Below are positions 9,238-18,277 of a stretch of DNA of 64,000 bases, one piece after another. The first letter of the stretch is position 1; each line of letters opens with the position of its first letter. The notes beneath the pieces are model-generated. The model was not told where the DNA came from and searched no databases. It saw only the letters and a program-made list of their open reading frames with translations. Source of the stretch: Methylobacter sp. (GTDB lineage Bacteria; Pseudomonadota; Gammaproteobacteria; Methylococcales; Methylomonadaceae); the NCBI GenBank assembly GCA_026399025.1, contig JAPLRU010000116.1, positions 28,041-92,040 on the forward strand. The letters are read 5' to 3'. The position numbers and the translations under genes were made by a program.

Positions 9238-9345
9238 ATTCACCACGAAGACACGAACGACTTGCATGGACGCAGGAGGTAGAACAATGCATGGAGCAAT
9301 TGCCGAGAGCACGAAGAATAAAACTTCGTACTCTTCGTGGTGAAT
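9238..9345. repeat. CACGAAG palindromic repeat, copy 3, with internal insert
   Basis: The outer arms attcaccacgaagacacga and ctcttcgtggtgaat match the short copy at 5888-5933. About 50 extra bases lie inside the left half. The insert contains acgcaggaggtagaacaatg and gagcaattgccgagag, which recur in similar form at about 58089-58127. Confidence 0.75.
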
Positions 9346-9435
9346 TGTTTGGCCGATTTAATTGTTGTTGATAAAAAGTTACGTTGTCTGTTGAAAATAC
9401 CCGCCGGATTGTACCGGCCAATCAAGGAGTCATAA

Positions 9436-10602
9436 ATGAATATTCATGAATACCAAGCTAAGCAGTTGTTTTTGCAGTATGCGATACCGGTGCCTGAGGG
9501 CAGGCATACGCTAAGCGCGGAAGGGGCCGAACAGCTTGCCGAGGAATTGGGCGGCGACGGTTGGGTGGTTAAAGCCCAGGTTCATGCCGGCGGCCGCGGT
9601 AAAGTCGGCGGCGTCAAGTTGGCTAAAAGCCTGCCTGAAGTGGTCGAATTTAGCCGGGGTATGCTCGGAAAACGCTTGGTCACTCAGCAGACCGGCGCGG
9701 AAGGCTTGCCGATTAATTCATTGCTGATAGAAAAAATCTACCCGATCAAGCGCGAGTTATATCTGAGTTTGGTGGTTGATCGTGGTTCCGAGCGTATCAT
9801 TTTTGTCGCCTCGGCAGCGGGCGGCATGGATATCGAAACCGTCGCCCACGAAACCCCGGAAAAAATTATCTCGGTGCCGGTGCATCCGTCCGCAGGCTTG
9901 CAAGGCTATCAATGCCGGAAAGTCGCTTATGCTTTGGGCCTAAAAGGCCCGCAGATCAAAGCCTTGGGCAAAATCATGCAAGGCTTGTACGACCTGTTTT
10001 TAGCCAAGGACGCCAGCCAAATCGAAATCAACCCGTTGATAGAAACCGACACCGGCGAGTTGATGGCGTTGGACGCCAAAATCAATTTCGACGATAACGC
10101 GGTCGAGGCGCATCCCGACATTCTGGCGATGAAAGACCCCGACCAGGAAGATGAAAAAGAAAACAAAGCCCAACAATTCGGGCTCAATTACATCACCCTG
10201 GAAGGTAATATCGGCTGCATGGTTAACGGTGCGGGACTGGCGATGGCGACCATGGATTTGGTTAAGCTCAAAGGCGGGCAACCGGCTAATTTTCTTGACG
10301 TCGGCGGCGGCACCAATGTCGAAAAAGTGTGCGAAGCATTCAAGCTGATCCTGTCGGATCACAGCGTCAAAGCGGTGTTGGTCAATATTTTCGGCGGCAT
10401 CGTGCAGTGCGACATTATCGCATCAGGCATTTTAGCCGCCATCGAACAGGTTCACGTCACCATCCCCGTGGTGGTGCGTCTGGAAGGCACCAATGCCGAA
10501 CAAGGCCGAGCCTTATTAAACAACACCGGACTTAATCTTTACGCGGCGGACGATTTGGCGCACGCTGCGGAACAAGTTGTAGCATTGGCGGAGGCCGCAT
10601 GA
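9436..10602 (+). CDS. sucC: Succinyl-CoA synthetase, beta subunit
   Basis: A 388-residue ATP-grasp subunit that, with SucD, interconverts succinyl-CoA and succinate with nucleotide phosphorylation in the TCA cycle. [15 protein letters not shown] opens the protein as in E. coli SucC, followed by [40 protein letters not shown] and [19 protein letters not shown]. The ATG has an AAGGAG site about 6 bases upstream. It overlaps sucD by 4 bases. Malate-CoA ligase (MtkA) is a close paralogue that also occurs in C1-using bacteria. The pair here reads more like SucCD, but substrate is not certain from sequence. No sucAB genes are adjacent. Confidence 0.92.
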   Translation: MNIHEYQAKQLFLQYAIPVPEGRHTLSAEGAEQLAEELGGDGWVVKAQVHAGGRGKVGGVKLAKSLPEVVEFSRGMLGKRLVTQQTGAEGLPINSLLIEKIYPIKRELYLSLVVDRGSERIIFVASAAGGMDIETVAHETPEKIISVPVHPSAGLQGYQCRKVAYALGLKGPQIKALGKIMQGLYDLFLAKDASQIEINPLIETDTGELMALDAKINFDDNAVEAHPDILAMKDPDQEDEKENKAQQFGLNYITLEGNIGCMVNGAGLAMATMDLVKLKGGQPANFLDVGGGTNVEKVCEAFKLILSDHSVKAVLVNIFGGIVQCDIIASGILAAIEQVHVTIPVVVRLEGTNAEQGRALLNNTGLNLYAADDLAHAAEQVVALAEAA

Positions 10603-11465
10603 GCATTTTAATCGACAAAGATACTAAAGTAATTTGCCAAGGCTTTACCGGCAAGCAAGGCACGTTTCATTCCCAGCAAGCGCTGGATTACGGCACGCAA
10701 TTAGTCGGCGGCGTGACTCCGGAACGTGGCGGCGAAACCCATTTGGGATTGCCGGTGTTTAATACCGTACAGGATGCCGTGGACGGTACCGGAGCCACCG
10801 CCAGCGTTATTTACGTACCGCCTTTTTATGCAGCGGATGCGATTCTGGAAGCGGTCGATGCCGGGATTAAACTGATCGTCTGCATCACCGAAGGCATACC
10901 GATATTGCAAATGTTGCGCGTTAAAGCGGCGATGGCCGGTACCGGCGCGTTATTAATCGGCCCCAACTGCCCCGGCGTGATTACTCCCGGCGAATGCAAA
11001 ATCGGCATCATGCCGGGCAAGATTCATTTGCCCGGCGTTATCGGCATCGTATCGCGCTCAGGCACTTTAACTTATGAATCGGTGCATCAAACCACCGCGC
11101 AAGGCTTGGGGCAAAGCACCTGCGTCGGCATCGGCGGCGATCCTATTCACGGCATGAACTTCGTCGATGTGCTGAGCCGTTTTCAAGCCGATGAGCAAAC
11201 CAAAGGCATCGTGATGGTCGGAGAAATCGGCGGCGGCGAAGAAGAAGATGCGGCGGACTATATCAAAGCGCATGTCACCAAACCCGTGGTTGCGTATATC
11301 GCAGGACAAACCGCGCCTCCCGGCAAACGCATGGGTCATGCCGGTGCGATTGTGACCGGCGGCAAAGGCACGGCGGAAGGTAAGGTTGCAGCGCTTAAAG
11401 CGGCGGGGATTGAGGTGGTGAGTTCTCCGACCGATATTGGCGTGGCGATGAAAGGGTGTTTGTAA
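10599..11465 (+). CDS. sucD: Succinyl-CoA synthetase, alpha subunit
   Basis: A 288-residue CoA-binding subunit carrying the phosphohistidine of the enzyme. Visible landmarks are [20 protein letters not shown] and [19 protein letters not shown] (CoA-binding Rossmann domain), [20 protein letters not shown], and the active-site region [20 protein letters not shown] containing the catalytic histidine. Length is that of E. coli SucD (289). The start codon ATG sits in the 4-base overlap with sucC, giving coupled 1:1 synthesis. A perfect hairpin 10 bases after the stop probably ends the transcript. Confidence 0.94.
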   Translation: MSILIDKDTKVICQGFTGKQGTFHSQQALDYGTQLVGGVTPERGGETHLGLPVFNTVQDAVDGTGATASVIYVPPFYAADAILEAVDAGIKLIVCITEGIPILQMLRVKAAMAGTGALLIGPNCPGVITPGECKIGIMPGKIHLPGVIGIVSRSGTLTYESVHQTTAQGLGQSTCVGIGGDPIHGMNFVDVLSRFQADEQTKGIVMVGEIGGGEEEDAADYIKAHVTKPVVAYIAGQTAPPGKRMGHAGAIVTGGKGTAEGKVAALKAAGIEVVSSPTDIGVAMKGCL

Positions 11466-11474
11466 AATTGATTG

Positions 11475-11500
11475 TAGAGACGCGATTTATCGCGTCTCTA
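11475..11500. terminator. Perfect 12-bp hairpin after sucD
   Basis: tagagacgcgat and its exact complement flank a TT loop. There is no long T run after it (tattcag), so it may be a weak terminator or a repeat-derived hairpin. It marks the boundary between sucCD and the accessory gene pair that follows. Confidence 0.6.
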
Positions 11501-11516
11501 TTCAGTATGAAAAATT

Positions 11517-12806
11517 ATGGAAAATACCAAAATAATTTCAAAAATCACTACCAAAAATTACCGGAACTTGGTGAATGAAGACGGTATTGCCTTAAATAAC
11601 CTGAATATTTTGATTGGCTCAAATGGTTCGGGTAAAAGCAATTTGGTAGCGATACTGGAGTTTTTTAAAAATTGCTTAACGCCTAGCTCTGATTTGGAAA
11701 GCAGAGGAATCACCGCTTTTCAAGATGCATTATCCAAGCTTGGATACAATATTTTAGATGCTTATATAAATAAGTCAGCAACTGTTGACTTGAAGTTTGA
11801 GTTTCCTGATTTGCATTCTGCAGGTGGAATGGTATTTGAGTTATCTCTTTATATAGATAAACCTACTGTATTTATTAATAAGGAATCGCTAAGAAATATA
11901 AGGTTAGATACTGATTTAAAATTATCACCTTATTTCCGAAGTCATAATCCAAGTGGTAAAGGTGTCGTTTTGGTAAGGGATGAGAAAAATGGAAAATATT
12001 CTTCTCGTTCTGAGAACTTGGAAGAAATACCTACGAATGAATTATCGTTAATCGCTATTCCAAAGCTATTAATAGAAAAAGGAATTCTTTCGCCCGAACA
12101 AATTCCTTTATACAAGGCCAGCCGTGATTTAGAGGAAACAGTCAAAAAGTGGCAGTTTTATAATGCCAACGAAATGGATTTAGCCAAAATCCGAGGCGAA
12201 AGACCCAAAGTGGGATCAAGTGATGTGATACTTGCCAAATCGGGCGAAAACTTGCCAGCCGTTTTAGACAACTTAAGTAATCACATAAAATACGGCATCG
12301 ATTTTGATGAGCGTATCAATAACGCAATGAAAGAAATATTGCCGATGACCAAACGCATCAAAACTTCCAGAGAAGGCATGTCGCTGACAGTTCGATGGTA
12401 TTTCGACGACATGGAAGAGCCTTTCTATCTTGACGACATGTCGGACGGCACGGTGCGCATGTTGTGCTGGGCGACTATTTTGCACTCACCGATTTTGCCG
12501 ACGTTATTAGTCATTGATGAGCCCGAATTGAGTTTGCATATAGCCTGGATGGGCACTTTAGCGAACTGGATAAAGCAAGCCTCTCAAAAAACTCAGATTA
12601 TCATTTCAACGCATAGCCCCGACTTATTGGATTACTTTACCGATTGCGCCGGCGATGTGATTTGTTTTGAAAAAACTCAACCTAAAGGACACTTTAAAGC
12701 ACAGAAACTACCTGAAGCTATCATAAAAGACAAAATAGCGGAGGGCTGGCAGTTGGGTGATTTATATCGAACCGGCGATGAGATTATCGGGGGCTGGCCT
12801 TGGTAA
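11517..12806 (+). CDS. AAA family (OLD/SMC-like) ATPase, candidate defence protein
   Basis: A 429-residue ABC/SMC-type ATPase of the AAA_15/AAA_21 kind. Walker A is GSNGSGKSN at residues 34-42, the signature-like motif is DMSDGTVRML at about 307-316, Walker B LLVIDEPELSLH is at about 327-338, and the H-loop region ISTHSPDLLDY is at about 363-373. There is no coiled-coil arm long enough for a true SMC protein. It lies 51 bases after sucD and overlaps the next gene, which has Toprim-like acidic motifs. ATPase plus Toprim partner is the architecture of OLD-type and PARIS-type antiphage systems. The resemblance is architectural; the defence role is inference. The middle of the protein is more AT-rich than its neighbours, suggesting transfer. 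Confidence 0.8.
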   Translation: MENTKIISKITTKNYRNLVNEDGIALNNLNILIGSNGSGKSNLVAILEFFKNCLTPSSDLESRGITAFQDALSKLGYNILDAYINKSATVDLKFEFPDLHSAGGMVFELSLYIDKPTVFINKESLRNIRLDTDLKLSPYFRSHNPSGKGVVLVRDEKNGKYSSRSENLEEIPTNELSLIAIPKLLIEKGILSPEQIPLYKASRDLEETVKKWQFYNANEMDLAKIRGERPKVGSSDVILAKSGENLPAVLDNLSNHIKYGIDFDERINNAMKEILPMTKRIKTSREGMSLTVRWYFDDMEEPFYLDDMSDGTVRMLCWATILHSPILPTLLVIDEPELSLHIAWMGTLANWIKQASQKTQIIISTHSPDLLDYFTDCAGDVICFEKTQPKGHFKAQKLPEAIIKDKIAEGWQLGDLYRTGDEIIGGWPW

Positions 12807-13540
12807 TTTGGTTGCTTGCCGGTGGTGGAGAATCTGAATTAGGTGAGCGGGAAGGCGAAATAAGAGGCATAGTTCATTTTTTTGAAAAACATTTTCCCGA
12901 TTTTACTTTTCACAGAATTACACCTGTAAGAAATAAACGAACCCCGGATAGAGTCAAGCCAAATGCTGCCATTAATGCGCTGGGTAAAACCGGCGACGCA
13001 TTTGTTAAACAAATTAAAGCTAAGTTGGAAGATAAAATTAAATACCAGAGCTTGCCCGATGCGATATTAATTCTGGACGATTTAGATTGCAGCTGTCATG
13101 TTGAAAAGAAATCGTTATTTGATAATACCGTTAATCAGGCCGGAAACGGCGCATTCAAAGAAATTCAGCGGATTATAGGCTTTGCCGCACCTGAACTGGA
13201 AGCGTGGGTGATTGCGGATTGGGATAATACCATCGCCAGACATATCGACTTTAGGCAAAACCATAAAGCCATGCAGCATTGGTTGAATGATAAAGCCGTC
13301 TCTTTTGATAGGCCGGAAACATTCAGTTTCTATGATCAGAGTAAAAACTCTTGCCACGATAAACTTTCCGCTCTCCTAATCGAATCCTCGCAACAACACA
13401 TAAATCAAACTGTTTATTCAAAAGCAAAGCATACGCCTTTTTTACTTCACCAATCTTTAAAACCCGATGTTGTGGCTGGAAAATGTCCCCTCTTCAGGGA
13501 TTTTTTTACCCAACTACAAAATCTAAACCAAAGTCCGTAA
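12800..13540 (+). CDS. DUF4276-like (Toprim-fold) partner of the ATPase
   Basis: A 246-residue protein whose conserved residues resemble DUF4276-type Toprim-like domains. These are GGGESE (E11, E13) near the N terminus, ILDDLD (D93, D94, D96) after the second strand, and PELEAWVIAD (E132, E134, D140). Such proteins are usually encoded beside an AAA ATPase and are predicted metal-dependent nucleases or nucleic-acid effectors. The start is a TTG at 12800 inside the last codons of the ATPase gene (overlap 7 bases). No ATG or GTG lies near enough, and the residues straight after TTG form the first strand, so TTG is favoured. The family assignment is from motif pattern only. Confidence 0.65.
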   Translation: MVIWLLAGGGESELGEREGEIRGIVHFFEKHFPDFTFHRITPVRNKRTPDRVKPNAAINALGKTGDAFVKQIKAKLEDKIKYQSLPDAILILDDLDCSCHVEKKSLFDNTVNQAGNGAFKEIQRIIGFAAPELEAWVIADWDNTIARHIDFRQNHKAMQHWLNDKAVSFDRPETFSFYDQSKNSCHDKLSALLIESSQQHINQTVYSKAKHTPFLLHQSLKPDVVAGKCPLFRDFFTQLQNLNQSP

Positions 13541-13557
13541 TACGAATGTACCCTTCA

Positions 13558-13608
13558 ATGATCCTAAAAATAGCTCTAGCCAAAACCGCCATTCATATCC
13601 ATGATACC
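13558..13608 (+). pseudogene. Duplicated, internally deleted fragment of the nadE 5' end
   Basis: Bases 13558-13587 match the first 30 bases of nadE (14470-14499) with three mismatches. The following bases match nadE again about 50 bases further in (attcat...gtgat), as if an internal piece had been lost. Translated, it reads MILKIALAKTAIHIHD, against MTLKIALAQT and AAIHARDE in NadE. The frame then diverges and stops. Together with the real nadE start it brackets the toxin-antitoxin module as a direct repeat. Confidence 0.75.
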
Positions 13609-13674
13609 CACTGCACTGTCTTTTTGGCTTGAAACCGATCTTAGCAGATACATCAAAATTCAAAAGGAAACGTC

Positions 13675-13911
13675 ATGAATACCGCCGAAATCATTTATGA
13701 AAAATCCAAAGCCTTGCCTGAATCCTTTGCGCTGGAAGTGCTGGATTTTATTGGCTATCTGGAACAAAAAAACCTTAAAGCCTCGCCGTTTGAAAAAACG
13801 GATATAGAACAAGGCTTCGGTTGCGCGGGCTATGCAGGTGAAACTAAATCATTAAACGATATGGAACAGGCTATTGCCGATGATATTAAGCAGCAATGGC
13901 GTAAACTATGA
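13675..13911 (+). CDS. DUF2281-family antitoxin-like protein
   Basis: A 78-residue protein of the DUF2281 type, usually the antitoxin encoded before a PIN-domain ribonuclease toxin. The N-terminal half, IIYEKSKALPESFALEVLDF followed by IGYLEQK, is the typical helical DUF2281 segment. The C-terminal half is charged and probably binds the toxin. A good ribosome binding site (AAAGGAAAC) precedes the ATG. The stop overlaps the start of the adjacent PIN gene by ATGA, the standard toxin-antitoxin arrangement. The partner toxin gene is broken, so this antitoxin now stands alone. Confidence 0.8.
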   Translation: MNTAEIIYEKSKALPESFALEVLDFIGYLEQKNLKASPFEKTDIEQGFGCAGYAGETKSLNDMEQAIADDIKQQWRKL

Positions 13912-14425
13912 TTGCTGTTGATACCAATATTTTAGTGCGCTATGGTAATTATTCACCTCCCCCTTTGAAAAAGGGGGATTGAGGGGGATTTATTTAAAAA
14001 ATCTCCCCTAACCCCTCTTTTTCAAAGAGGGGGACTGAATAACTACGCGCTATGCAGTAAACGATGACCCCGTTCAAGCGCAGCAAGCTAAAGCTGTACT
14101 CAAAAACACTGAATCAATTTTTGTTAGTAAAACAACGTTATTGGAGTTTGAATGGAGGCTCAGGTCGGCATATAAATTGTTCCGCGAATCGATTTTACAT
14201 TCAATTTTAACAATATGCGGCCTGCCCACTGTAACTGTTGAGAGTGCGTGGCAAGTTGCTCAAGCCTGCGAGCTTTATAGTAAAGGCCTGGATTTTGCCG
14301 ATGCACTTCATTATTGCTCCGCGAATAATAGCATTGAAAATTTCTACACCTTTGATGAGCAATTTATTAAAAGCGGCAAATTATTAAATTTAAAAATCAG
14401 TAAACCAGGTGGCATCCTAGATTAG
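13908..14425 (+). pseudogene. PIN-domain toxin gene interrupted by a 102-bp MITE
   Basis: The start reads MIAVDTNILVRY, the first strand and catalytic Asp of a VapC-type PIN ribonuclease. It then runs into a repeat element (13945-14046) and stops. Removing the element plus one 8-bp target duplication restores one frame that continues YAVNDDPVQAQQAKAVLKN, then SKTTLLEFEW, GLDFADALHY and FYTFDEQF, which supply the remaining PIN acidic positions. The restored protein would be about 135 residues, normal for the family. As it stands, only a short N-terminal peptide or a truncated fragment starting within the second part could be made, so the toxin is presumably inactive. The gene pairs with the DUF2281 antitoxin. 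Confidence 0.9.
13945..14046. mobile_element. 102-bp MITE (copy 1) with 8-bp target duplication
   Basis: The ends are imperfect terminal inverted repeats (gtaattattcacctccccct against gtagttattcagtccccctc on the other strand), each running into a C-rich/G-rich hairpin. The 8-bp sequence gcgctatg flanks it on both sides (13937-13944 and 14047-14054). A second copy of exactly 102 bp, in inverted orientation and also with an 8-bp duplication, is at 54728-54829. It has no coding capacity and must have been mobilised by a transposase elsewhere. Confidence 0.93.
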
Positions 14426-14469
14426 CCCCGCTGTTTGCAATTCTTTACAGGCTTTAATATTTCCTCCAC

Positions 14470-16080
14470 ATGACCCTAAAAATAGCCCTAGCCCAAACCA
14501 ACTTCCTAGTCGGCAACATCGCCGCCAATGTCGACAACATCGTCAACGCCGCCATTCATGCCCGTGATGAACTGGGCGCGGAGCTGATCGTCTTTCCCGA
14601 ACTGACCCTGACTGGCTACCCGGCGGAAGACTTATTATTGCGCGCCGATTTTATTGCCGCCGCCAATAACGCGCTTTATCAACTGGCCGACCTCGTGGCC
14701 GGTATTGCGTTGGTGGTCGGTTTTCCGGAACGCGATGGCGATAAGCTTTACAACAGCGCGGCGGTGTTGCACCAAGGCGCGATACTGGCTTGTTACCGCA
14801 AACGGATGCTGCCTAATTACGGCGTGTTTGACGAGCAACGCTATTTTACGGCGGGCAATCAACCCTGCGTGTTTGAATTTAACGGCACCTTTATCGGTCT
14901 GACTATTTGCGAAGATGTTTGGAAAGACGGGATTATCGAAGATAACCAACAAGCGGGCGCGGAATTAGTGCTGACGCTGAACGCCTCGCCGTTCAATTCG
15001 GGAAAAATCCATCAACGCGAAGCGGTTATTTGCACTCAGGTTAAAGCCGCGCGGATTCCGTTGGTGTATGTCAATCAAGTCGGCGGTCAGGATGAATTGA
15101 TTTTCGACGGCGCGTCTTTTGTTGTGGATGCGGACGGCGAAATTATTTTCCGTGCGGAAGAGTTTAAAGAACAAATCAGCGTGGTCGAATTTGACGGCAA
15201 TCAACCGCTGAAAAACACCTGCGCGTCGCTTTACACTGAAGTCTCCAGCGAATATCGGGCCTTGGTGCTGGGCATTAAAGATTATGTGCGCAAAAACGGG
15301 TTTCAAGGCGCGATTTTGGGCTTGTCCGGCGGCATCGATTCGGCGCTGGTTCTGGCACTGGCCGTCGATGCGTTGGGCGCCGATCACGTTGAAGCGGTGC
15401 TGCTGCCGTCGCGTTATACGCAGGATATGAGCAACGAAGATGCGCTGCTGGAAGCGCAACTGTTAGGCGTTAAACATCATATTATTCCGATAGAGCCCGC
15501 TGTGAATGCGTTCACCGGCATGTTGGCCGATATTTTTGCAAATTCCGCAAAAGACGCTACCGAGGAAAACATTCAGGCGCGTAGCCGCGGCGTGATTTTA
15601 ATGGCGCTGTCGAACAAACAGGGCAAGCTGTTATTGACTACCGGTAATAAAAGCGAAATGAGCGTGGGTTATGCGACTTTATACGGCGATATGTCCGGCG
15701 GATTTGCGCCGATCAAGGATGTACCCAAAATGCTGGTTTACCAATTGGCGCGTTATCGCAATACCTTATCTGCAGTGATACCGGAACGGGTCATTATCCG
15801 TCCGCCTTCGGCCGAACTTGCGCCCGATCAGGTCGATGCCGATTCCTTGCCGCCCTACGAGGTACTGGACCCGATATTGGAACGTTATATCGAGAAGGAT
15901 CAATCCGCCGATGACATCATCGCCGCCGGATTCAGCCGCGAAGATGTGGCGAGAGCCATCAGCCTGGTCGACCGCAACGAATATAAACGCAGGCAATCGC
16001 CGCCGGGAATCAGGATTACCGGCCGGGCGTTCGGCCGGGATCGGCGCTACCCGATCACTTCCGGTTATCGGGGCATTTAG
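14470..16080 (+). CDS. nadE: Glutamine-dependent NAD+ synthetase
   Basis: A 536-residue two-domain enzyme that amidates nicotinic acid adenine dinucleotide to NAD+. Residues 1 to about 245 form a nitrilase-type glutaminase, with catalytic Glu in VFPELTLTGYPAEDLLL, Lys in YRKRMLPNYGVFDE and Cys in LTICEDVWKDG. From about 260 comes the synthetase, with P-loop ILGLSGGIDSALVLALAVDA and TTGNKSEMSVGYATLYGD. Length and order fit the bacterial single-chain enzyme. No convincing Shine-Dalgarno site is visible before the ATG (ctttaatatttcctccac). A degraded duplicate of this start lies 900 bases upstream, so the native leader may have been displaced by the inserted toxin-antitoxin segment. Confidence 0.95.
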   Translation: MTLKIALAQTNFLVGNIAANVDNIVNAAIHARDELGAELIVFPELTLTGYPAEDLLLRADFIAAANNALYQLADLVAGIALVVGFPERDGDKLYNSAAVLHQGAILACYRKRMLPNYGVFDEQRYFTAGNQPCVFEFNGTFIGLTICEDVWKDGIIEDNQQAGAELVLTLNASPFNSGKIHQREAVICTQVKAARIPLVYVNQVGGQDELIFDGASFVVDADGEIIFRAEEFKEQISVVEFDGNQPLKNTCASLYTEVSSEYRALVLGIKDYVRKNGFQGAILGLSGGIDSALVLALAVDALGADHVEAVLLPSRYTQDMSNEDALLEAQLLGVKHHIIPIEPAVNAFTGMLADIFANSAKDATEENIQARSRGVILMALSNKQGKLLLTTGNKSEMSVGYATLYGDMSGGFAPIKDVPKMLVYQLARYRNTLSAVIPERVIIRPPSAELAPDQVDADSLPPYEVLDPILERYIEKDQSADDIIAAGFSREDVARAISLVDRNEYKRRQSPPGIRITGRAFGRDRRYPITSGYRGI

Positions 16081-16108
16081 TGCGGCTTGAAACGGGCATT
16101 TCGCCGAA

Positions 16109-17074
16109 TCACATGCATCTTAAATAGTCTTCCGACAATTTGTCGAAATAAAGGCCCTGAACCAAGTCAAATCCCGCCGTCGGAGCGATGAAAGCTTGTT
16201 GCTTTCGGTTAACTTGTTGCAAAATGGTTTGCCCTCCGACCAAACCCTGTAAATCCTTTAATGCGCTTAGCGCCGAAGGCCAAACCACTTCCGCGTCGGG
16301 ACTGTCGATATCGGGCGCATTCACCCGCAAATATTTCGGCGACAATTTCGCAATAAAATCAACCAAGCCATTTGCCGAGTAGAGATTGCCGAGATTAAGG
16401 GCTATCCGGTAACCGCGTTGACGGTAATTATTCAAGCCGTCCAGCAGTTGAGCATGGTGGAGGGCATAGAAACTGTTAACCGCCATTGAAATAACAATGT
16501 TATTTGTCGCCAAGCCGCATTTGACGATAATTTCTTCAAAATAAGCGCCGTGATCCTGTTTAACCCCCAGAATATGCCTCGGATCGACATCCAAAAACAG
16601 CACATTGCCTTGATGCGCATAAGGCAGGTAGTTCAGCATGTGTACCGTGCGGCACAAACGGTCAAGGCTGATAATCGATTGAAAATCGGCGGGCTGTTTG
16701 ATCGCATCGGTTAACACATTACCCAGTTCGCCGGTCTGCGCATCATGCAAGTTGTCATTGCACGGCGAAACCGACAACTGCACGGCATGGCCGGCTATCG
16801 CGTCGTTATCGGATGAATGGCGAACCGGTAAAAAAACGCTGCCGATGCGAATCGGTCCAAACAGACCGCTGACTAAGCCCTTATCGACAACAAAGGGGCG
16901 GAAGCTGGAATGATGCTCCTTTTCGAAACGGTTATTAAAATGCTCCACTAATTGTTGTAACGGTATAGCGCTTTCTCCAGCCAAGCCGTTTTGTAAATGA
17001 AACGGGCGAATGCCGATAGGGTGTTCTGTTTCAAACCGCCCATTAGAACGGTTCGCTAAGTGGGGTAACGACAT
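16109..17074 (-). CDS. Degenerate EAL-domain protein
   Basis: A 321-residue protein whose C-terminal half has the layout of an EAL (c-di-GMP phosphodiesterase) domain but lacks its catalytic residues. VLFLDVDPRHILG corresponds to the second strand. The position of the DDFGTG metal loop reads ALNLGNLYSANGL. The usual LKID is YLRVN. The closing GFDLVQGLYF matches the conserved G-x-D-x-x-QG-Y-x-F. No E-A-L motif is found. It is probably a c-di-GMP binder or protein-interaction module rather than an enzyme. I chose the ATG at 17074 because an AAGGAGA site lies 6 bases before it; a start at 17116 has none. It lies 151 bases beyond cysA on the same strand, with a separate start signal. Confidence 0.7.
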   Translation of the reverse strand: MSLPHLANRSNGRFETEHPIGIRPFHLQNGLAGESAIPLQQLVEHFNNRFEKEHHSSFRPFVVDKGLVSGLFGPIRIGSVFLPVRHSSDNDAIAGHAVQLSVSPCNDNLHDAQTGELGNVLTDAIKQPADFQSIISLDRLCRTVHMLNYLPYAHQGNVLFLDVDPRHILGVKQDHGAYFEEIIVKCGLATNNIVISMAVNSFYALHHAQLLDGLNNYRQRGYRIALNLGNLYSANGLVDFIAKLSPKYLRVNAPDIDSPDAEVVWPSALSALKDLQGLVGGQTILQQVNRKQQAFIAPTAGFDLVQGLYFDKLSEDYLRCM

Positions 17075-17225
17075 AAGATATCTCCTTGATGATGTAGGCT
17101 CGTCACTGTTCAGCACATGCCGGTTTTATCGGAACCCGGAAAAACTGATTAGACGGATTTTATTTTTGTCACTTATAAGTGGCTTGCTTTGGTCCGCGTT
17201 TTTTTACCGAAACGCAGTTCTATAA

Positions 17226-18260
17226 TCAATGAAACCAATGCGCATGGCGTATCCGTAAATCCACCTTATCGCCCTTATTCAAATGTAAACGCCTGAACTG
17301 ATCATTGGGCATTTCCGCATACACGCTTGACGCCGAGCCGTTTTTAATCAGCTCTATGCGAATCAAAGAGCCTAGATGCTGCCAATCTTTTAAGGTGACA
17401 AACGCATCGGTTTCGGTTGTCGATTTTTCAATCACAATATCATGAGGCCGAACATGGGCAATCTTGCCGCGCGGCTGCGCTGTCGATAATCCTGCGGTTT
17501 GCAGCCAATCGACATCGTGTTCGTCCAGGTCGAAAATATTGGTATGTCCGATAAAACGGGACACGAAAGCATTGGCCGGATGATCGTAAATATCGCCGGG
17601 CGAACCTTGTTGCTCGATGTGCCCGTGATTGAGAACCACCACCTGGCTGGCGACTTCCATGGCTTCTTCCTGATCGTGAGTAACAAAAATACTGGTGACA
17701 TTCAGGTCGTGATGCAGATTGCGCAGCCACTGCCGCAAATCCTTGCGCACACTGGCGTCCAGCGCGCCAAACGGCTCATCCAGCAATAACACCGAAGGCT
17801 CCACGGCCAAGGCGCGAGCCAAAGCGATACGTTGGCGTTGACCGCCGGAGAGCTGATCGGGATAACGGTTATGCAGCCAATCCAATTGCACCAAGTCCAG
17901 CAAAGCATGGACTTTTTTATCGATCACAGCATTGCTGGGCCGTTCGCGGCGAGGCTTGACTCTTAAGCCGAAGGCCACGTTCTCGAATACCGACATATGC
18001 CGAAACAGTGCGTAATGCTGGAACACAAAGCCGATGCCGCGCTGACTGACATCATGATCGGTACGGTCCTGACCGCTGATTAATACGCGGCCTTGATCGG
18101 TCCGTTCCAGGCCGGCGATGATGCGTAACAATGTGGTTTTGCCGCAACCGGAAGGCCCTAACAGGGCTACCAGCTCGCCTTCCGGGATTTCCAGGTTTAT
18201 AGTGTCCAGCGCGGTAAAGGTGCCGAATTTTTTACTGATGTTTGAAAGTAAGATACTCAT
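17226..18260 (-). CDS. cysA: Sulfate/thiosulfate ABC transporter ATPase CysA
   Basis: A 344-residue ATPase that powers sulfate and thiosulfate import through CysT/CysW. The ABC domain shows Walker [22 protein letters not shown]-loop FVFQHYALF, signature [20 protein letters not shown], Walker [14 protein letters not shown] and the H-loop [11 protein letters not shown]. The last roughly 100 residues form a TOBE-type regulatory domain. It is the most downstream gene of the leftward sulfate operon. An 84-base spacer containing a long palindrome separates it from cysW. Confidence 0.95.
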   Translation of the reverse strand: MSILLSNISKKFGTFTALDTINLEIPEGELVALLGPSGCGKTTLLRIIAGLERTDQGRVLISGQDRTDHDVSQRGIGFVFQHYALFRHMSVFENVAFGLRVKPRRERPSNAVIDKKVHALLDLVQLDWLHNRYPDQLSGGQRQRIALARALAVEPSVLLLDEPFGALDASVRKDLRQWLRNLHHDLNVTSIFVTHDQEEAMEVASQVVVLNHGHIEQQGSPGDIYDHPANAFVSRFIGHTNIFDLDEHDVDWLQTAGLSTAQPRGKIAHVRPHDIVIEKSTTETDAFVTLKDWQHLGSLIRIELIKNGSASSVYAEMPNDQFRRLHLNKGDKVDLRIRHAHWFH

Positions 18261-18277
18261 TTTTTCTCTCCAAAGCT

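Noticed and set aside
9436..11465. Malate-CoA ligase genes (mtkAB) instead of sucCD
   Set aside because: Sequence landmarks and lengths read closer to SucC/SucD, and no serine-cycle genes are adjacent. It remains a possibility only for substrate range.
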